This document shows positions 10,113 to 21,977 of a stretch of 64,000 bases of DNA, piece by piece. The DNA lies in assembly GCA_963971405.1 (NCBI GenBank), contig OZ020488.1, positions 32,011,089-32,075,088 of the forward strand. Direction: 5' to 3'. Every line of letters starts with the position of its first letter. Positions within the stretch are counted from its first letter, which is position 1. A model generated the notes under the pieces. The model did not search any database and was not told where the DNA came from. It saw only the letters and a program-made list of their open reading frames with translations. The translations under genes and the position numbers were made by a program. This DNA comes from Psococerastis gibbosa. Its lineage: Eukaryota > Arthropoda > Insecta > Psocodea > Psocidae.

Positions 10113-10361
10113 TCAATGGTATGAAATCTCGATATAATTTTCTGGAAATTCTTCAGACTGTGGGGGTTCAGGTTTATAAATAGTGGTGGGGTAACGCCCC
10201 TGTGGGGTTGTTACATCAGAACTCTTCACGGTCCACAGCGTATCTTTCCCGTCCCTTCCATCCCTTAGCACCATTAGAGACGCTCGTGCAGCCCTTAGCT
10301 GCTTCAGCCAATTATTGCCTCCATTGCCTTCTTCAAGTCGCCCTAAGGGCACTTGCACCAT
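10113..10361 (-). other. Unexplained 82-codon open frame, GC-rich
   Basis: A minus-strand open frame of ordinary amino-acid composition, including QLRAARASLMVLRDGRDGKD and a Pro-rich end (KPEPPQSEEFPENY). Base composition is clearly richer in G+C than the flanks. I do not recognise a family. It may be a retroelement or processed-gene remnant; the opposite strand is also open for 68 codons, which weakens the coding case. No splice sites consistent with the DIP exon phases were found. Confidence 0.2.
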
Positions 10362-11285
10362 GGGATCTCCTTATATTTTTCTGTTTGCCAAGCAAGTCGA
10401 GCGGATAAAATATTGAAAACGTGACTCAGGGAATCGGAAATGAACAATTACTGTTTCAAAACAAAAATTGTGTGCTGTTAGTTTTGGAATGATTTTAAAT
10501 TACCGTATATTGTATTATTTTTATTGTCATCATTAATCCAGTCTCTTGAAAACGAATGGAATATGAAGGGAAGTACCTTAACTGGACATCATTTCGGCAG
10601 CAGGCATAGTACCAGGGGAATTAATTAACCCTTGTAAGCTTATGACGGGAACCTCTGAGCTTAATCTCAGTCACAACTTTTGGCCGCTTCATTGTTTACG
10701 CTTTGGAGGCCCATCTTACCCGTCTGGAATTCACACTGTTATTTAATGCCATATATTTACTTAAAACGTCACCCAACCACCATACGAGTACCTCGTAGCT
10801 CTTACCACCAGGTTTCCCATTTCCATTGATACCAAAATGGTCCGCTGGTGGTGTAATCAAAGCAGAGTTAATATGCAATATCTCTATGGCAAGCGACTTA
10901 TTCAAGTAGCCTGTGGTCCTATACAAACACGGGCAGGCTATTTAATTTCTGTGATGGACTATATGGGGGAGTGCTGCGCACAAAGGTATACATACCGTAC
11001 GACTATTGCTGCTGATGCAGCGATCTCTCTTCCAAATCGCTGGTGCATAAACACACTACTGGCAAAAGGCTTTCGCTGCATCCAATTTCCATTTTTTATT
11101 CATCTCAAAAGCGGGCTAGCCTTTATGTTATTCTTTATGATGCTTTAATAAACAGCAGGCTATATCCTCAATGGCCGTAAATTTTGTAGGAACTCAAATT
11201 TACAATATACAATATATTGTAATTTGTAAACACACAAGGTGAACCCTCGAAGCACATAGTGATTTGGCTGGCTGGCAAGGGTTAT

Positions 11286-11484
11286 AGTCCACGCAAAATG
11301 AGAAAAGTATTGACATGCAATATTTTGATCCTGTGCAACACTGTAAAAATATTCCTTGCATCATTTTGTGTTACCTTATTGCATTGGATGCAAGGCATAA
11401 CAAAAATTGTGCAAAGAATAATTTTACAGTGTTGCACAGGATCAAAACATTCCATGTCCATACTTTTCTCATTTTGCGTGGACT
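11286..11484. repeat. Near-perfect 199-bp palindrome
   Basis: AGTCCACGCAAAATGAGAAA at 11286 is mirrored by its complement ending at 11484. The arms of about 90 bp each match through GATCCTGTGCAACACTGTAA with few mismatches, and the loop is only about 10-15 bases. A transcript of either strand would fold into one long hairpin. No tRNA-like box or poly(A) is present. Confidence 0.85.
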
Positions 11485-12796
11485 GTACCACTTGGTATTT
11501 TCTAGTAGACCTATAGTAGTTATCTACTAGTATGTCGCGTAGTAATATCAGTTGCATTGCCCATTTCAAGTTGTATATTTATTATTGTATTGGAATTGGA
11601 ATATTGTATTGGTACATGCTCGTTGTCCAGGGAATACTGGGCGAAGAAAAGAGAAGAATAAAGCAAGAGAGAAAAAACATGTTATCAAATAAAAATAACA
11701 AAAAATACAAACAATACGACAAAAAATAAAAATATGCCAACATTTTGCAAGTAACTAAAATACTCAAGTATAAATTAATAAGCGTTTGTTCCCCTATTGA
11801 TGGAGGTGCCCATCTGGGTTGGGGGGAAAAGTTTTCCTTTTGTGAGGCTCAAACTACGACTTTACTTTTCACAGTTTAGGCCTCTACACAGGTCCGAAAC
11901 CAGGCGGGGGGCCCCCCTCTGAAATTTTTGACTATAAACTAAATATAATTGTTGCAGATCCATTTCACTGCATACTATGGGATCGCAGCCCCCCCCCCCA
12001 AATTAAAATCCTGATTACCGGTCTGTCCCTACCAACTGGACTATTGCTAGCCCTGCATCAATTCAACAAATATAATTTACTTTCTTTCAGAGAGCATTAC
12101 ATATTGTTTTTAAGCCAGGCTTTACAGCAAGGCAAATAATTATTGAGAAACCTCATTTACAGTTTGAGCAGGATGCGTGTTTGCGCTTACATGTGTATAT
12201 ACAGGCCAGAGGAGGGGTATATTATTTCCCGGAATTTCCGTGTAATAGTGAAACTCATCAGTGGGTTGACATTAACCATCCATGGCTATCATCATAAAAA
12301 CCAATCTATCCCATACGCCGACATCATAAGTTGCCACCCCATAACGTTGCACAGCTATTACAAAATAATGCCTTTCAAAGTGACCCCGCAGCTAATTCAG
12401 ATTGATGAAATTGGGTTGCATCTGCATCATGTTCGCTGTAGTCTGAATTTCCTTTTTGTGATTATGGTCTGGTTAAGTGTGGTAATATAAATAAGACTTG
12501 ACGAAAATTGTATTGTATTGATTTGATACGTTCAGGTGAATGCATATATTGGTTTTATACCTACATATAAGCCAGAAGTTAAACATTCTAACTAACTAAG
12601 TTAGCATAAGCATGTTAAAAGAAAGAGGAAAATCCGACGAATTTGCGCCAAAATTATGAATGACTTAATATTATTATTTGGAGAGTTGAGCTGACATAGG
12701 TCTGGGGACCCTTTGAACAGCATAATTATTGGGATTACATCCCTATCATTCATACTATGACCATTGCCAATTAATTAGCTGTTGAAAAACAACAGA

Positions 12797-13012
12797 TTAA
12801 CCTACCTTGTTAGCAAAGACAACCATGTCCTTCAATGGCAAGTCAATCAGATAGGCAGCCCCAAAACAGTCCAACCTCGATCGCCACAGGACTGGACAGT
12901 GGCCAAACACGTGTTCCGGGGTTTCCTCGGACTCTTTGCAGTGCCGGCAGACGGTAGGACCTCCATGACCCAATTTGGCCATGTGGGCTATGAATAAATG
13001 ACTTAACCTATT
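12797..13012 (-). pseudogene. Non-LTR retrotransposon C-terminal fragment
   Basis: The minus-strand frame reads NRLSHLFIAHMAKLGHGG followed by a Cys-x2-Cys...His-x4-Cys motif (VCRHCKESEETPEHVFGHC). This pattern follows RNase H at the C-terminus of R1/Jockey-type elements. It is 5' truncated, and no poly(A) tail is visible after the stop at 12797. Confidence 0.7.
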
Positions 13013-14289
13013 TCAATTTTAAAGACATGCCTCAGAGGATTGTGAGGAGTCTTCCAGTTCGCAAACAGCAAGACTAAGAAGACTGGAAGGGCATGGTTCG
13101 AAACTCGACAAAAAAAACGATAACCGCCTGTCCTGGGCGTGATGAATGAAATAATTGGTGGAACTCTGTGACTGAGGGATCACTTATCTAAGTCGTTGTA
13201 TAAAAAGCGCTAAAGTGGCGATTCTAAGGAGACATCTAATGTAGAATAAGTACCGTAATGACTTTCATTAAGCAATTAAATGCAGTAGATAAAACAAAAG
13301 ATTAAACTATTGTCAGTCACAAAAATTTGTACTCAAGCCATCTCAGTCTCTTTATTACGATTGTTTGAATATGAAGCTATGCACATTGTGGCAAAATGAT
13401 GAGTCAATGCTCTCTTCTAATCTCTTTAATTTATAAATATTAATTTATTTATATTTATATTTATCTTTTAATATTTATTCAGTCCGTAAACCCATGCAAT
13501 ATTTGTACTATATAGTTATTTTAAAATGAAACCTATTGTATAGTACTGCGGCTTGAGCATGTCTACAATGTATCATGCCAGTTGATTCCAACATTTATAG
13601 ATATGAGTTGCAACGTTAAAGCGAAAAATTTTGTGGTTACGTTGAAAAAGAATGGGCAAACAGGTGACTACGTACACGGCTCTGTTATTTGAATAGGCAA
13701 CGAACAGAGTGACATGCAAACGGGGGATTCTCTGAGGAACCCCTCCAAATTCTTCCTTACCCTCCCCCCTTTGCGGTTTCATTGCTGACCACGAGCTTGA
13801 GGGTGTAATGGAATCTCTTGGCTTTATATTTTTGTTTGTAGCATTCATAGTTGGCAAAGTACGCCCTACATACTAGGTGACTTTCCAAGGCCGTAGACAG
13901 AGAGGGTCCAGGGGTCCCCCGAAACAGGCTATTTGCAGTGTACACTTAACATAATGGAGTTTTAAATAAATTGAGGTTACCTCACCTCTGGTAACGTCAG
14001 ATGGATCCCCTTCTCCCCGAAGTGATGTTGATGTTACAAGTTTTGTTTTTAAAGCTGATACGAGTCGAATAGTCCGGTCGGTGGAGAACTGGAAAGGTTC
14101 GAAACTGGACATAAAAAAATTATTGTTCTTCCGAACCTGGCTCTACCCAACCCTGATGGACATGTTATTTTTTATATTTCTGAAGAGCTATAGAGAACAG
14201 AATGAGACAGCCCCAAGTCTGTACATATTTAGATGCATTTTACATATCTTAAAGCCTGAGGTGTGGGGGACCTCCTTGTAAGGCCAGCG

Positions 14290-14469
14290 CCACGCACAGT
14301 CAACTGTGAGCGACTGGATCCTATACTACAAGCTTTTGCCTACCTTAGAAAACTCCCGATTGAACTGAGAGCGGCGAGAAATGCTACTAACTTCCCAAAA
14401 TTGCTCATAGACCATCTCTTACAGAAAGCTTCCTACACTGTCACTGAGGCAGTAGCACAATCAAAATGA
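14290..14469 (+). pseudogene. LINE reverse-transcriptase C-terminal tail, remnant
   Basis: The plus-strand frame ends with LRKLPIELRAARNATNFPK, LLIDHLLQKASYTVTEAVAQ, stop. The pattern 'LP..LR.A.....FK..L...LL...YS..E' is the usual C-terminal end of several LINE reverse-transcriptase proteins. Upstream sequence is not recognisable, so it is a short 5'-truncated copy. A related 3' tail may recur near 28470-28560 (TGACGATTTTA and TTGTATAATTTAAC). Confidence 0.5.
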
Positions 14470-14593
14470 CAGAATTACTTGATTTTGACGATATTCTGAC
14501 GATTTTATCTTATACTTTACTTGTATTGTATAATTTAACTGAAATATGTATTGTATTGTTTTCTATTGAGTGCATTTGAAATGTGGGTATACA

Positions 14594-14765
14594 GGCTAAT
14601 GCTGCGCATATCCAGGAGAGATCGTGTTCCTAATAATGGGGTCCCGAGGCGAAAGGATACAGAAGCGGAGTTGCTGTAGACGGTTAAGAAACTAAACTAA
14701 CTTATGAGGAAGGAAAAGTATCGCCTTCTGGGTGGCATCCTCAAGGCGTCCCGTTGTTAGCCTAC
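14594..14765 (+). pseudogene. RTE-type retrotransposon 3' fragment
   Basis: Broken plus-strand frames give MLRISRRDRVPN, a (stop-broken) TVKK stretch and KYRLLGGILKAS. The same blocks recur in the copy at 52365-52560. These are the final domain of RTE/BovB-like elements, upstream of and including the 'GHVMR...LL' region. Stops and indels show it is inactive. Confidence 0.6.
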
Positions 14766-15557
14766 TTTAGCTGCAATTTTTGAACAGTTCCATCACTTAT
14801 AAAAAATACTACAATATATACACAGCATAACCGGGGTGAGGAACATTCCTTTGCTAACCGCGACCACGGAAAACTTTTGATGAATAATATAGTTTGTACA
14901 ATGGGTAGGTAATAAAAACGCGTAAGTTTACGCTAGATTTTATACAAAAGCAATTGTTGTTGACTCTGAAAAGAGGGCATGACGAGAGTTTTGGGCTTTT
15001 ATACGGGAATAACGAACCAGAAATGGTTGTGCGCTTTGCCAACTTCCACAGTGACCCTCTTCAAGCAACGTGCAAGTTCGACCTGCTCTGCCGTGCGGAA
15101 ATCAGCCCCTTCTGCCCGCACTTTTCCCTCCATTTTATGAAAACAAGTTTGAATAGAGGGAATTGATCAACTCGGGAGTCAAGTGGTGCGAGCATTCCCG
15201 CTTGCTTTTTTCCGTTTTTTTTTTTTTTCGTTATACCTGTCCCAGGATAAATAATTTTACGTTATTTGTGCAGTAATTTGCACAAATTATTTTCTACGTA
15301 AATTTCTGAAATTGATTGAAATCAAATGTTGTTATAGGGTGTGGTATTAAAAAATGGCCATGCCTTTGAGGGCATGTAAAGCGAGTGGTCCCGGGAGAAC
15401 CTAATTTCTTGTTAACCTACTTTATGTATCACTGGTCGTACTGCACGGTATACGTGTTCTCAAATAATAATAATAATAGTAATAATAATATTGCGAATTT
15501 ATTGTCTGATTTTAGTAGTTAAAAGACTCGTGTAAGCCAATTTTAGGTGAAGTCTGA

Positions 15558-15603
15558 TTTATAATTTTATTTATAATTTTATTTATAATTTTATTTATAA
15601 ATA
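15558..15603 (+). repeat. AT-rich minisatellite, 13-bp unit
   Basis: About three and a half units of TTATAATTTTATT. A low-complexity tract with no other signal. Confidence 0.9.
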
Positions 15604-16532
15604 ATGATTCTGATACTTTAGAACTCTATAACTCAAAATTGATGGGAAGACTATAATTATTAAATCTGTATCCGTGACATTTCCACCAATAACGATAAAC
15701 CATACTGTATGTTTGAATGTCTTGTACCAGACTAGAAATAACTATTCAATAATTTGGGACCAGAGCTTATCAGTAGTATTTTTTCCTTAATTCTTGCTAC
15801 AACTAAAATGGCTGAATTGGGCAGTGTTTCCAAAAGCTGATAACAGCTATCAAGAATTAACATTAGTGAAATTGAGAACCGAACAGAATAGGCTAATTAA
15901 TTTTCTGAAACGTGGGGGTGTGAAGTCCTTCAAATGCGTCAATTCGTCGAAAGGATTAAAGCAGAAGAAATATAGAACAGTGATTTAATGAGTATTAGCC
16001 CAAGCGAGAGATCTACGGAGGTGACGAAGATTTCAAGCAAGATATAGCAGCAAGGTAAAGGGGTAAGTAGGTAATGCGATTACGTGGCGCTAACTCGATA
16101 GAACAATAGCAAAGAATTAACTTGGATGTTAAAACACTGTTTCCAACGGAATTTGCATAAAAGCGAAGAAGGGGATGTCACAATGCGGCACGCTATTGCG
16201 AAAAAAAGTATGGACGTGCCCCCTGAGTATCACTTAGACAGGCTAATTTAATGGTTTTTAAATTGACTGTATTTCCGAGGGTCATTTATAATTTTGGAAG
16301 CACAGATTGCGTTAATTAGGGCGCGTGATGAAACGTGTAATAGCCCCGCATCAGGCAAACCGGCAGTCTGTTTCGTTTCTCCACGGGAGTTTTTTTCTTG
16401 GTGAAACCTTTTTTTTCGCCGTTCATTGTTCAGAAGCAAGTATACGCTCGACGGGAAGAAGATAATCATGTGTTGGACTATTAAAATAAAGTGCCACAAG
16501 TCACGGATATGATGATAACCACATTATCATTT

Positions 16533-16825
16533 TTGCTTTCCAATTTATACGTTAGTATAAGGAAAGCTATGTGATGGTCGAAATTTGAACTGATTTACAC
16601 GTTTTGAGGTCTCAGGAACCCAAAAAAGTGTTCGTCGATTTGTGGAAACTCTACTCAATGGAATTTAATGAAATTTTGCAGGTAGGTCCATAAAAATTCA
16701 TATCTCGGAACATTTTTTATTTTAATTTTGTGCTAACTCAATTTTAATTTCAAAAAATAAAAAAGAACGGCTAAAAACTTTTTCTTAAAAAACGGCTCCA
16801 ACGATTTTATTTAAATTCAAATACA
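16533..16825 (+). repeat. 880-bp dispersed repeat, 5' partial copy
   Basis: It begins with TTGCTTTCCAATTTATACGT and follows copy A as far as the ACGGCTCCAACGATTT block, then stops. The microsatellite and some flanking bases are deleted, and the right half is absent. Confidence 0.8.
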
Positions 16826-18661
16826 TAGTAACATAGATTTACTCTTATACTGTTACGTGTTCATTGTTTTCTACCGATACGGTACGATTTCCTTACTGCC
16901 CCTGCTGCCTTGTAAAAACACTCAAATGTCTCATTTGGCATAAAATAAATTTTGATACAACAGTTGTTACATTTAAGTATCCTGTTTAGTAGTTTTGGTA
17001 GGTACCCCGCACACGTTAGGTTAAGGGGGCCTACAATAGATGTTGATATGTTAAATATGTTGAGAAATACACGAATTATTATTATTATAGTAGTATTATA
17101 CCGTACCGTACGCGTGCTACATAAAAACATATGCTTGATGGTTTAAGGGAAATGAAAATACATGTTATTGGTTGGGAATAAATTCTACACCTCATAGATG
17201 ATACACGAACCCATACCCATGGTCCGTAAAATATGTAAACAACTCAATGTGTTCTCTGCAAAGTCAGTAACTATAAAGTACTTGGTTAGGTACTACAAAG
17301 TATTACATACATTCAAAATGTATTGTTTTAACAAAACAGTAGAAATATCCCATGCATTAAGAAGATGTAAGTACAGTATAACTAACAAGCTTATTTACTG
17401 TATCAAAACTTAAGTGAATAACAATATCATTGATTTTGATGAACATGAAGGTATATTGTGTTGTTTTAATACTATTGTTGAACTGCACTTCACTTGACCA
17501 ATTTGCGGAGCTCGTAAAGCTGGGGGGGGGGGAGTTTGCTTTTAATGCTTTCAACTCAACTTCAAAGCCATCTCGACTATGTATAAAGCTTATCATAAAA
17601 CCAGCAGCCGCTTACAAAACTGAACCCTTTATAGGCTAATACGTTTTTTGCTTTCTAAAAGGTTAGACTTTTATGCATGTAATAAGGAACATATCTTATG
17701 ATGTAGTCGTAAATTTTTAACAGAATGAAACACTTTGGTTTCTTTTATTAAGTTAGACCTGAACCACTTCACGATTAAGTGGCCGATAACGTAACTATTA
17801 CATTTTGTATTTGCATGATTATTAAAGAAATAGCGCCTTATGTGGGGTTTTGTTATATGGGTTTGTTAGGACTAATCGGGGTCGCTTTCTGGCTCTAATT
17901 AATCGACTAGTTCAACATTTTAGCATACCAACTTAATAGTATAGGCTAATTTTTTACCATATTGGTTCTGCCTGGATCTATTTAACTGTACAATATCACT
18001 AGTCGTAGAAAAATAACTGTATATTATGAGAAAGCATGCAGCCTGGCTAAAATTAGTGTTAGGTAAGTAAATAAATTATTATTAGCGTAGCCTATATTAG
18101 TATTAGCATTGTTTCCGCATGCATTTTTGCCGTTAGCAAATTGGTACAAGCCCTCACCTTCACCGCGGCTATGTAAAGAAAGGAACTCCATGGCCAATTA
18201 AATTCCGCACTGTCCTAAATTGATTGATTGATCGACCATCCAGTAGCAGTGGAGGACTGGAACTGACATTTTCGGATGCCGGGGTCCCTTCGTAGATAAA
18301 CAATATATTATTTTGAAATAAGCAACGATTTTTTTCCTTTGGACGTCCGGCCCACCGCCGGGCAAATGCCCGTCTGCCCGCCGGCCCAGTCCGCCACTAT
18401 CCAGTAGTGAAGATCCACATGGTGTATTAAAGGAAAGGTTACCTTAACAAGTAGCACTTTTTTAAAAATTATATGATCAAAATATGACTTTTTGTTGTTG
18501 TTTAAGGACCGTTTTCATCATCGGTTGAAAAGTATCGGTAAGCAATATTGCGTGGCACCACTATGTGCTGGTAGATGGCGGTGCCATTCAGTATCCTTTA
18601 GAGATACTTTCCAAGCGAAGCGATGGTAGGACTGGGCCTAAATAGTGTGATGGTCACTCAC

Positions 18662-18869
18662 CGACGACCTGGAGGAACCCAATTTGACTCTTCATGGGGT
18701 CTGTGTTGATTTGGCACATGTACCAGCCCCTGTCTTTCTCGCGGACATCCTTGATGTGCAGGTACCACCACCGGTGATCGCTGTTTTTGACATCTATTCG
18801 GTGGTTCTTGGTAATCACGTGATTCGCAATCGTAAGTATCGTCTGTGTATCAACCCGCAGCCATGCGAC
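18662..18869 (-). CDS. DIP-like gene, exon 2 seen: most of Ig1
   Basis: A 208-bp exon. The acceptor TTGTTCTCAG ends at 18870 and the exon opens in phase 0 with VAWLRVDTQTILTIANHV. It closes at 18662 before GTGAGT, in phase 1 (…GFLQVV plus G). It encodes strands C to G of Ig1, with the core tryptophan in VAW, NHVITKNHRIDV, WYLHIKDV and DRGWYMCQINTDPMKSQ. The cysteine of WYMC pairs with the one in the upstream exon. These are among the best conserved parts of DIP Ig1, the Dpr-binding domain. The Asp of DxGxYxC is kept and its usual Ala/Gly-x-Tyr is GWY, as normal in this family. Confidence 0.97.
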
Positions 18870-19060
18870 CTGAGAACAAAAGAAGGGACAATTAATATAC
18901 TTGTAGCCTACCTCAATTAAGTTACCAAACCGTCTCAACTCGTTTCAAGACGTTGGGTGGTTCCACTATCACCGTTAATATTAGCCATAAAATTTAGAAT
19001 TTTATGTGCCCTGTATGAAACAGAGAAATTTCGAGAAATTTCGTTAAAGTTTACTTCGTG

Positions 19061-19583
19061 TTAAGGTGGAGATTACAAAATGTTTTGTAAGCAAATGACT
19101 ATCTAGACTTTTTGATTAAATTAATTAATTCTTAGTTCTGCAAAGATACAAAAATATTCATATTCATAAAGTATTCATTGAAAAATCATCAAAAATATTA
19201 GCCTATCCCCATCTGTTACACACTCAAAAATTGTCCCAATATATTACAAATTATAAATAATTATGTAATTATTAATATATATTATTTTATATATAATTAT
19301 ATTATATATTATTTTATATATAATTATATTACAATATTACAGTGGGTAATCAGGGCCATTTTTACTCTAAAAAAAAAACGGTTAAAGTGTTTTTTGCTGA
19401 TTTCATCTAAAAGTAGTAATTCAGCCGGGTTTAAAGCAGCGTTTTGAGAAATGCATTTTTTCGCTAATGTTTCATCTGACCTAATTCACATTTTGGAAGC
19501 TATGGAACAAGGAGCTATTAATTGTGTCAAAAAGACTAGATTGGCATTTTCTGTTTACAAAATATTTTGAAATCACCACCTTA
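19061..19583. mobile_element. TTAA-flanked MITE, copy 1
   Basis: The left end TTAAGGTGGAGATTACAAAA is mirrored at the right end (…AATCACCACCTTA). Terminal inverted repeats run about 90 bp imperfectly, through ATGTTTTGTAA and a CTAGACTTTTT block. TTAA at the left and TTAG at the right suggest a TTAA target, as used by piggyBac elements. The interior is AT-rich with two 27-bp tandem units at 19277-19330, and is non-coding. Confidence 0.65.
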
Positions 19584-19618
19584 GAAAGAACCAAAATTAG
19601 AGGATATGGAAAAAACTG

Positions 19619-19689
19619 GACTTGGCGTGATTTGAACCCACAATCTACGCCTAACAGGGGCGTCGTCTTAACCGCTGAACCACAAACCC
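19619..19689 (-). tRNA. tRNA-like sequence / tRNA pseudogene (Thr-like TGT loop)
   Basis: On the minus strand TGGTTCAGCGGTTAAGA resembles a D-arm/A box and GGGTTCAAATC a T-arm/B box. A 5-bp anticodon stem ACGCC/GGCGT encloses loop CCTGTTA, formally anticodon TGT but with C instead of the invariant U33. The acceptor stem (GGGTTTG/CCAAGTC) pairs at only five of seven positions. It is therefore a decayed tRNA gene or a SINE head rather than a working tRNA. It lies 36 bp beyond the right end of the MITE at 19061-19583. Confidence 0.45.
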
Positions 19690-20676
19690 TGACAATACCA
19701 GCAATCTCCAAACCCTTAGAAAGACCAGCTACTACATATTGGAATTTCTCAGTAACTTATATGAATATACACAAGCAGCAGACTTGGCGCAATATAACGT
19801 AAGTAACGCCGTATTCCATTTTGCTCCACGATGCAATAAATCCTATCCACCCCTAGAGGGGGTGGTTTAACGTCAGTCACATCAACCCCAGCAGCAGCAA
19901 GTGAGACATTGAATGCTATCAGCGCAGTCCAAAGCTCCTTCCCCCCCCCCTCCATGTATCTAAACATTGGTTGTCTGTGAAAGGGCAGCATTCGGATGCA
20001 AATCGTGATCTAACTCGTAACAGATAAGACAGACAGACAGACATAAATACACCCCTCTTGTCGGAGAGGGTACAACACAATATGTTGAGTTAGAGGATTG
20101 CCATTGTATGGAGACCACCCTTATTGTCGTTTAATTGTTTAAACCAACATGTCAAGCTTTTCCATTTGGGGAAATTACTAACTTAGGGTGGCTGTGGAAA
20201 GTGTGTGGTGTGACCTTCTACTGGGGGCTTTTTATGACTCATAAAACTGAAGTGTTGAAGCACACCGTTATGAATTTCCGATTTCGTAATCTTTCCTACA
20301 TCGCATGGATGATAAGAATTTTGAAAATTACATCCGAGAGAGACAGCTTCTAAAAATATATTTCCTCTCGACGCACTTTTCTATCCAAATGTTAATGTCA
20401 CCCCTGCCCTTGTATTGTAAATAGGTACTTTTAGACCCTGTTCATTAAGGGGTTACATAGCCAACTAAAAAACACTTTCAATTAAGAATAATAATAAAGT
20501 CAGTTTGAATAAAACCATAGTACTTTCCATCATCTTCGCTTGTCTCAGAGCGTTGTCACGGTCTGGAACAAAGTGGTTGTCACCATTGAGACCTCTGTAG
20601 AAGGTGTTTTTATTGGACATTTACAGAATATTTTTTATTTTTCATTCATTTTATTATTACTTTTATTATTACGGAA

Positions 20677-21069
20677 TTAAGGCTGAGTGTTCAAAATGTT
20701 TTGTAAACAAGAAATTTTGCTGATTTTATGACGAAACTAATTGATTGCTCGTTCCACAGATACAAAAATAACAAAGTGAACAAATAAAAAACTTATACAA
20801 AATACAAGTTATCGCAGGAAGTTTATATTTTCTGAACTGAAATAATTTTACTTTAGAAAAATAGGACAAAGAGCCTTAAACCCATTCTGTAGAACAGTTG
20901 TAAATCTGTAGGGGAAATAGACAGCTTTCACAGAAAACTCGTATTTTTTAAGATTTTTTCATCTGTTCCCTTTTATATCTTTGTGGCTGTGGAACGAGCA
21001 ATTAATTAATTTCGTACAAAAATTACGATGGTATCTTGTTTACAAAACATTTTGAACACTCAGGCTTAA
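20677..21069. mobile_element. TTAA-flanked MITE, copy 2
   Basis: Left end TTAAGGCTGAGTGTTCAAAA, right end the complement of TTAAGCCTGAGTGTTCAAAA, with TTAA intact on both sides. Inverted repeats of about 95 bp share ATGTTTTGTAAACAAG and GCTCGTTCCACAG. The family matches copy 1 at 19061 in its first 30 bases and in the GATACAAAAATA block. Internal sequence is unique and non-coding. A TTAA duplication points to a piggyBac-type source. Confidence 0.75.
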
Positions 21070-21670
21070 CTCTGAGTATAGCAGGTTTCCTATATTTAAA
21101 TATGACTGACACTCTACCTAACATGAAAAATGAAAATGGAAAGTACTGAAACCTTTCCTAAAAACTTGACTAATCCGCGTGGAACCTCACGGGACATTGT
21201 GAATTAATTATTAATGTACAGGATGGCAGTCTGAATTTGTCCTTTACAGCACTGACTCCAAAATTTTGATAAGAAAAGTACTATAGCTTAAATTACCGTA
21301 TTACGAGGCATCCGCACCCAGTACGAACTAGAATTATTCGGCAAATAGAGAAATTAAAACTGTTGGACTAGGATTGAAATGAACAATGAGTTTGTTCGAT
21401 TTTATTATTGTATTTTTATAGAATTATTGGATTAAACAATGTGTCTCATTCCACATTAGTGGTAAATAAGTGCTAATCTTAACCACTCATGGGCTATCGC
21501 ACTTGCCTAAAATACTATTATCACTAGCAACCTTCTTAATTCTATTGATATACACGTACATAAGAGAGAAGATGGCGGTCCCATTTACTAATTGTGAATT
21601 ATCTATTACATATGTACAAGATAGTTGTCTGGATTTGCCCTTTACAGCAATAAATCCAAAGTTAGGATAC

Positions 21671-21924
21671 GGCGGGGTTTCCACCGACCTCTCATTGCAG
21701 AATGCTAATGACACTGACGGAAATTTTTGTTTTACTCTATGCCATAGTTAAAATTGATCAATGATCATAGAGTAAAATCACAAACAAACAAACTAAAATT
21801 AAAGAAATGGCGTCATGGAATATGTTAAGTAAAAACATTTTAATAGATTTCTATAAAAAGAAAAATTCAAATTTCCGTCAATGTCATTTGCATTCTGCAA
21901 TGAGAGGTCGGTGGAAACCCCGCC
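21671..21924. mobile_element. GGCGGGG-ended MITE, copy 1 (single right end)
   Basis: Perfect terminal repeats start GGCGGGGTTTCCACCGACCT and extend about 55 bp. Inside, TTTTACTCTATG and CATAGAGTAAAA bracket a second hairpin. The right flank is TAA and the left TAC. The 3-bp TWA-like flank and GC-rich ends suggest a PIF/Harbinger relative. It has no coding capacity. Confidence 0.8.
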
Positions 21925-21977
21925 TAAGAAAACCGGAAGAGAATACCAAAAATGACGTTGCCGAGAAAGATTCATAA

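Larger units (their letters stand above)
6448..18661 (-). other. Intron between Ig1 and Ig2 exons (12.2 kb)
   Basis: Donor GTGAGT at 18661, acceptor ending at 6448. It carries a LINE tail at 6517, a Helitron-like block at 7285-7765, a LINE with poly(A) at 8488-9170, a SINE at 9597, an unexplained GC-rich frame at 10113, a palindrome at 11286-11484, LINE/RTE tails at 12797, 14290 and 14594, and a partial 880-bp repeat at 16533. From about 17150 to 18600 I see nothing beyond short AT-rich repeats and a poly(G) run at 17521. Confidence 0.85.

Noticed and set aside
10837-11148. 103-codon plus-strand frame
   Set aside because: No recognisable motif, no repeat copy, and a minus-strand frame overlaps it. 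Treated as chance.
12143-12490. 115-codon plus-strand frame
   Set aside because: No motif, irregular composition and no splice or promoter context; chance frame in moderately GC-rich DNA.
13060-14110. GGTTCGAAACT motifs near 13105 and 14096 as tRNA-like heads
   Set aside because: They share B-box similarity and an A-run, but no A box or cloverleaf arms could be drawn.
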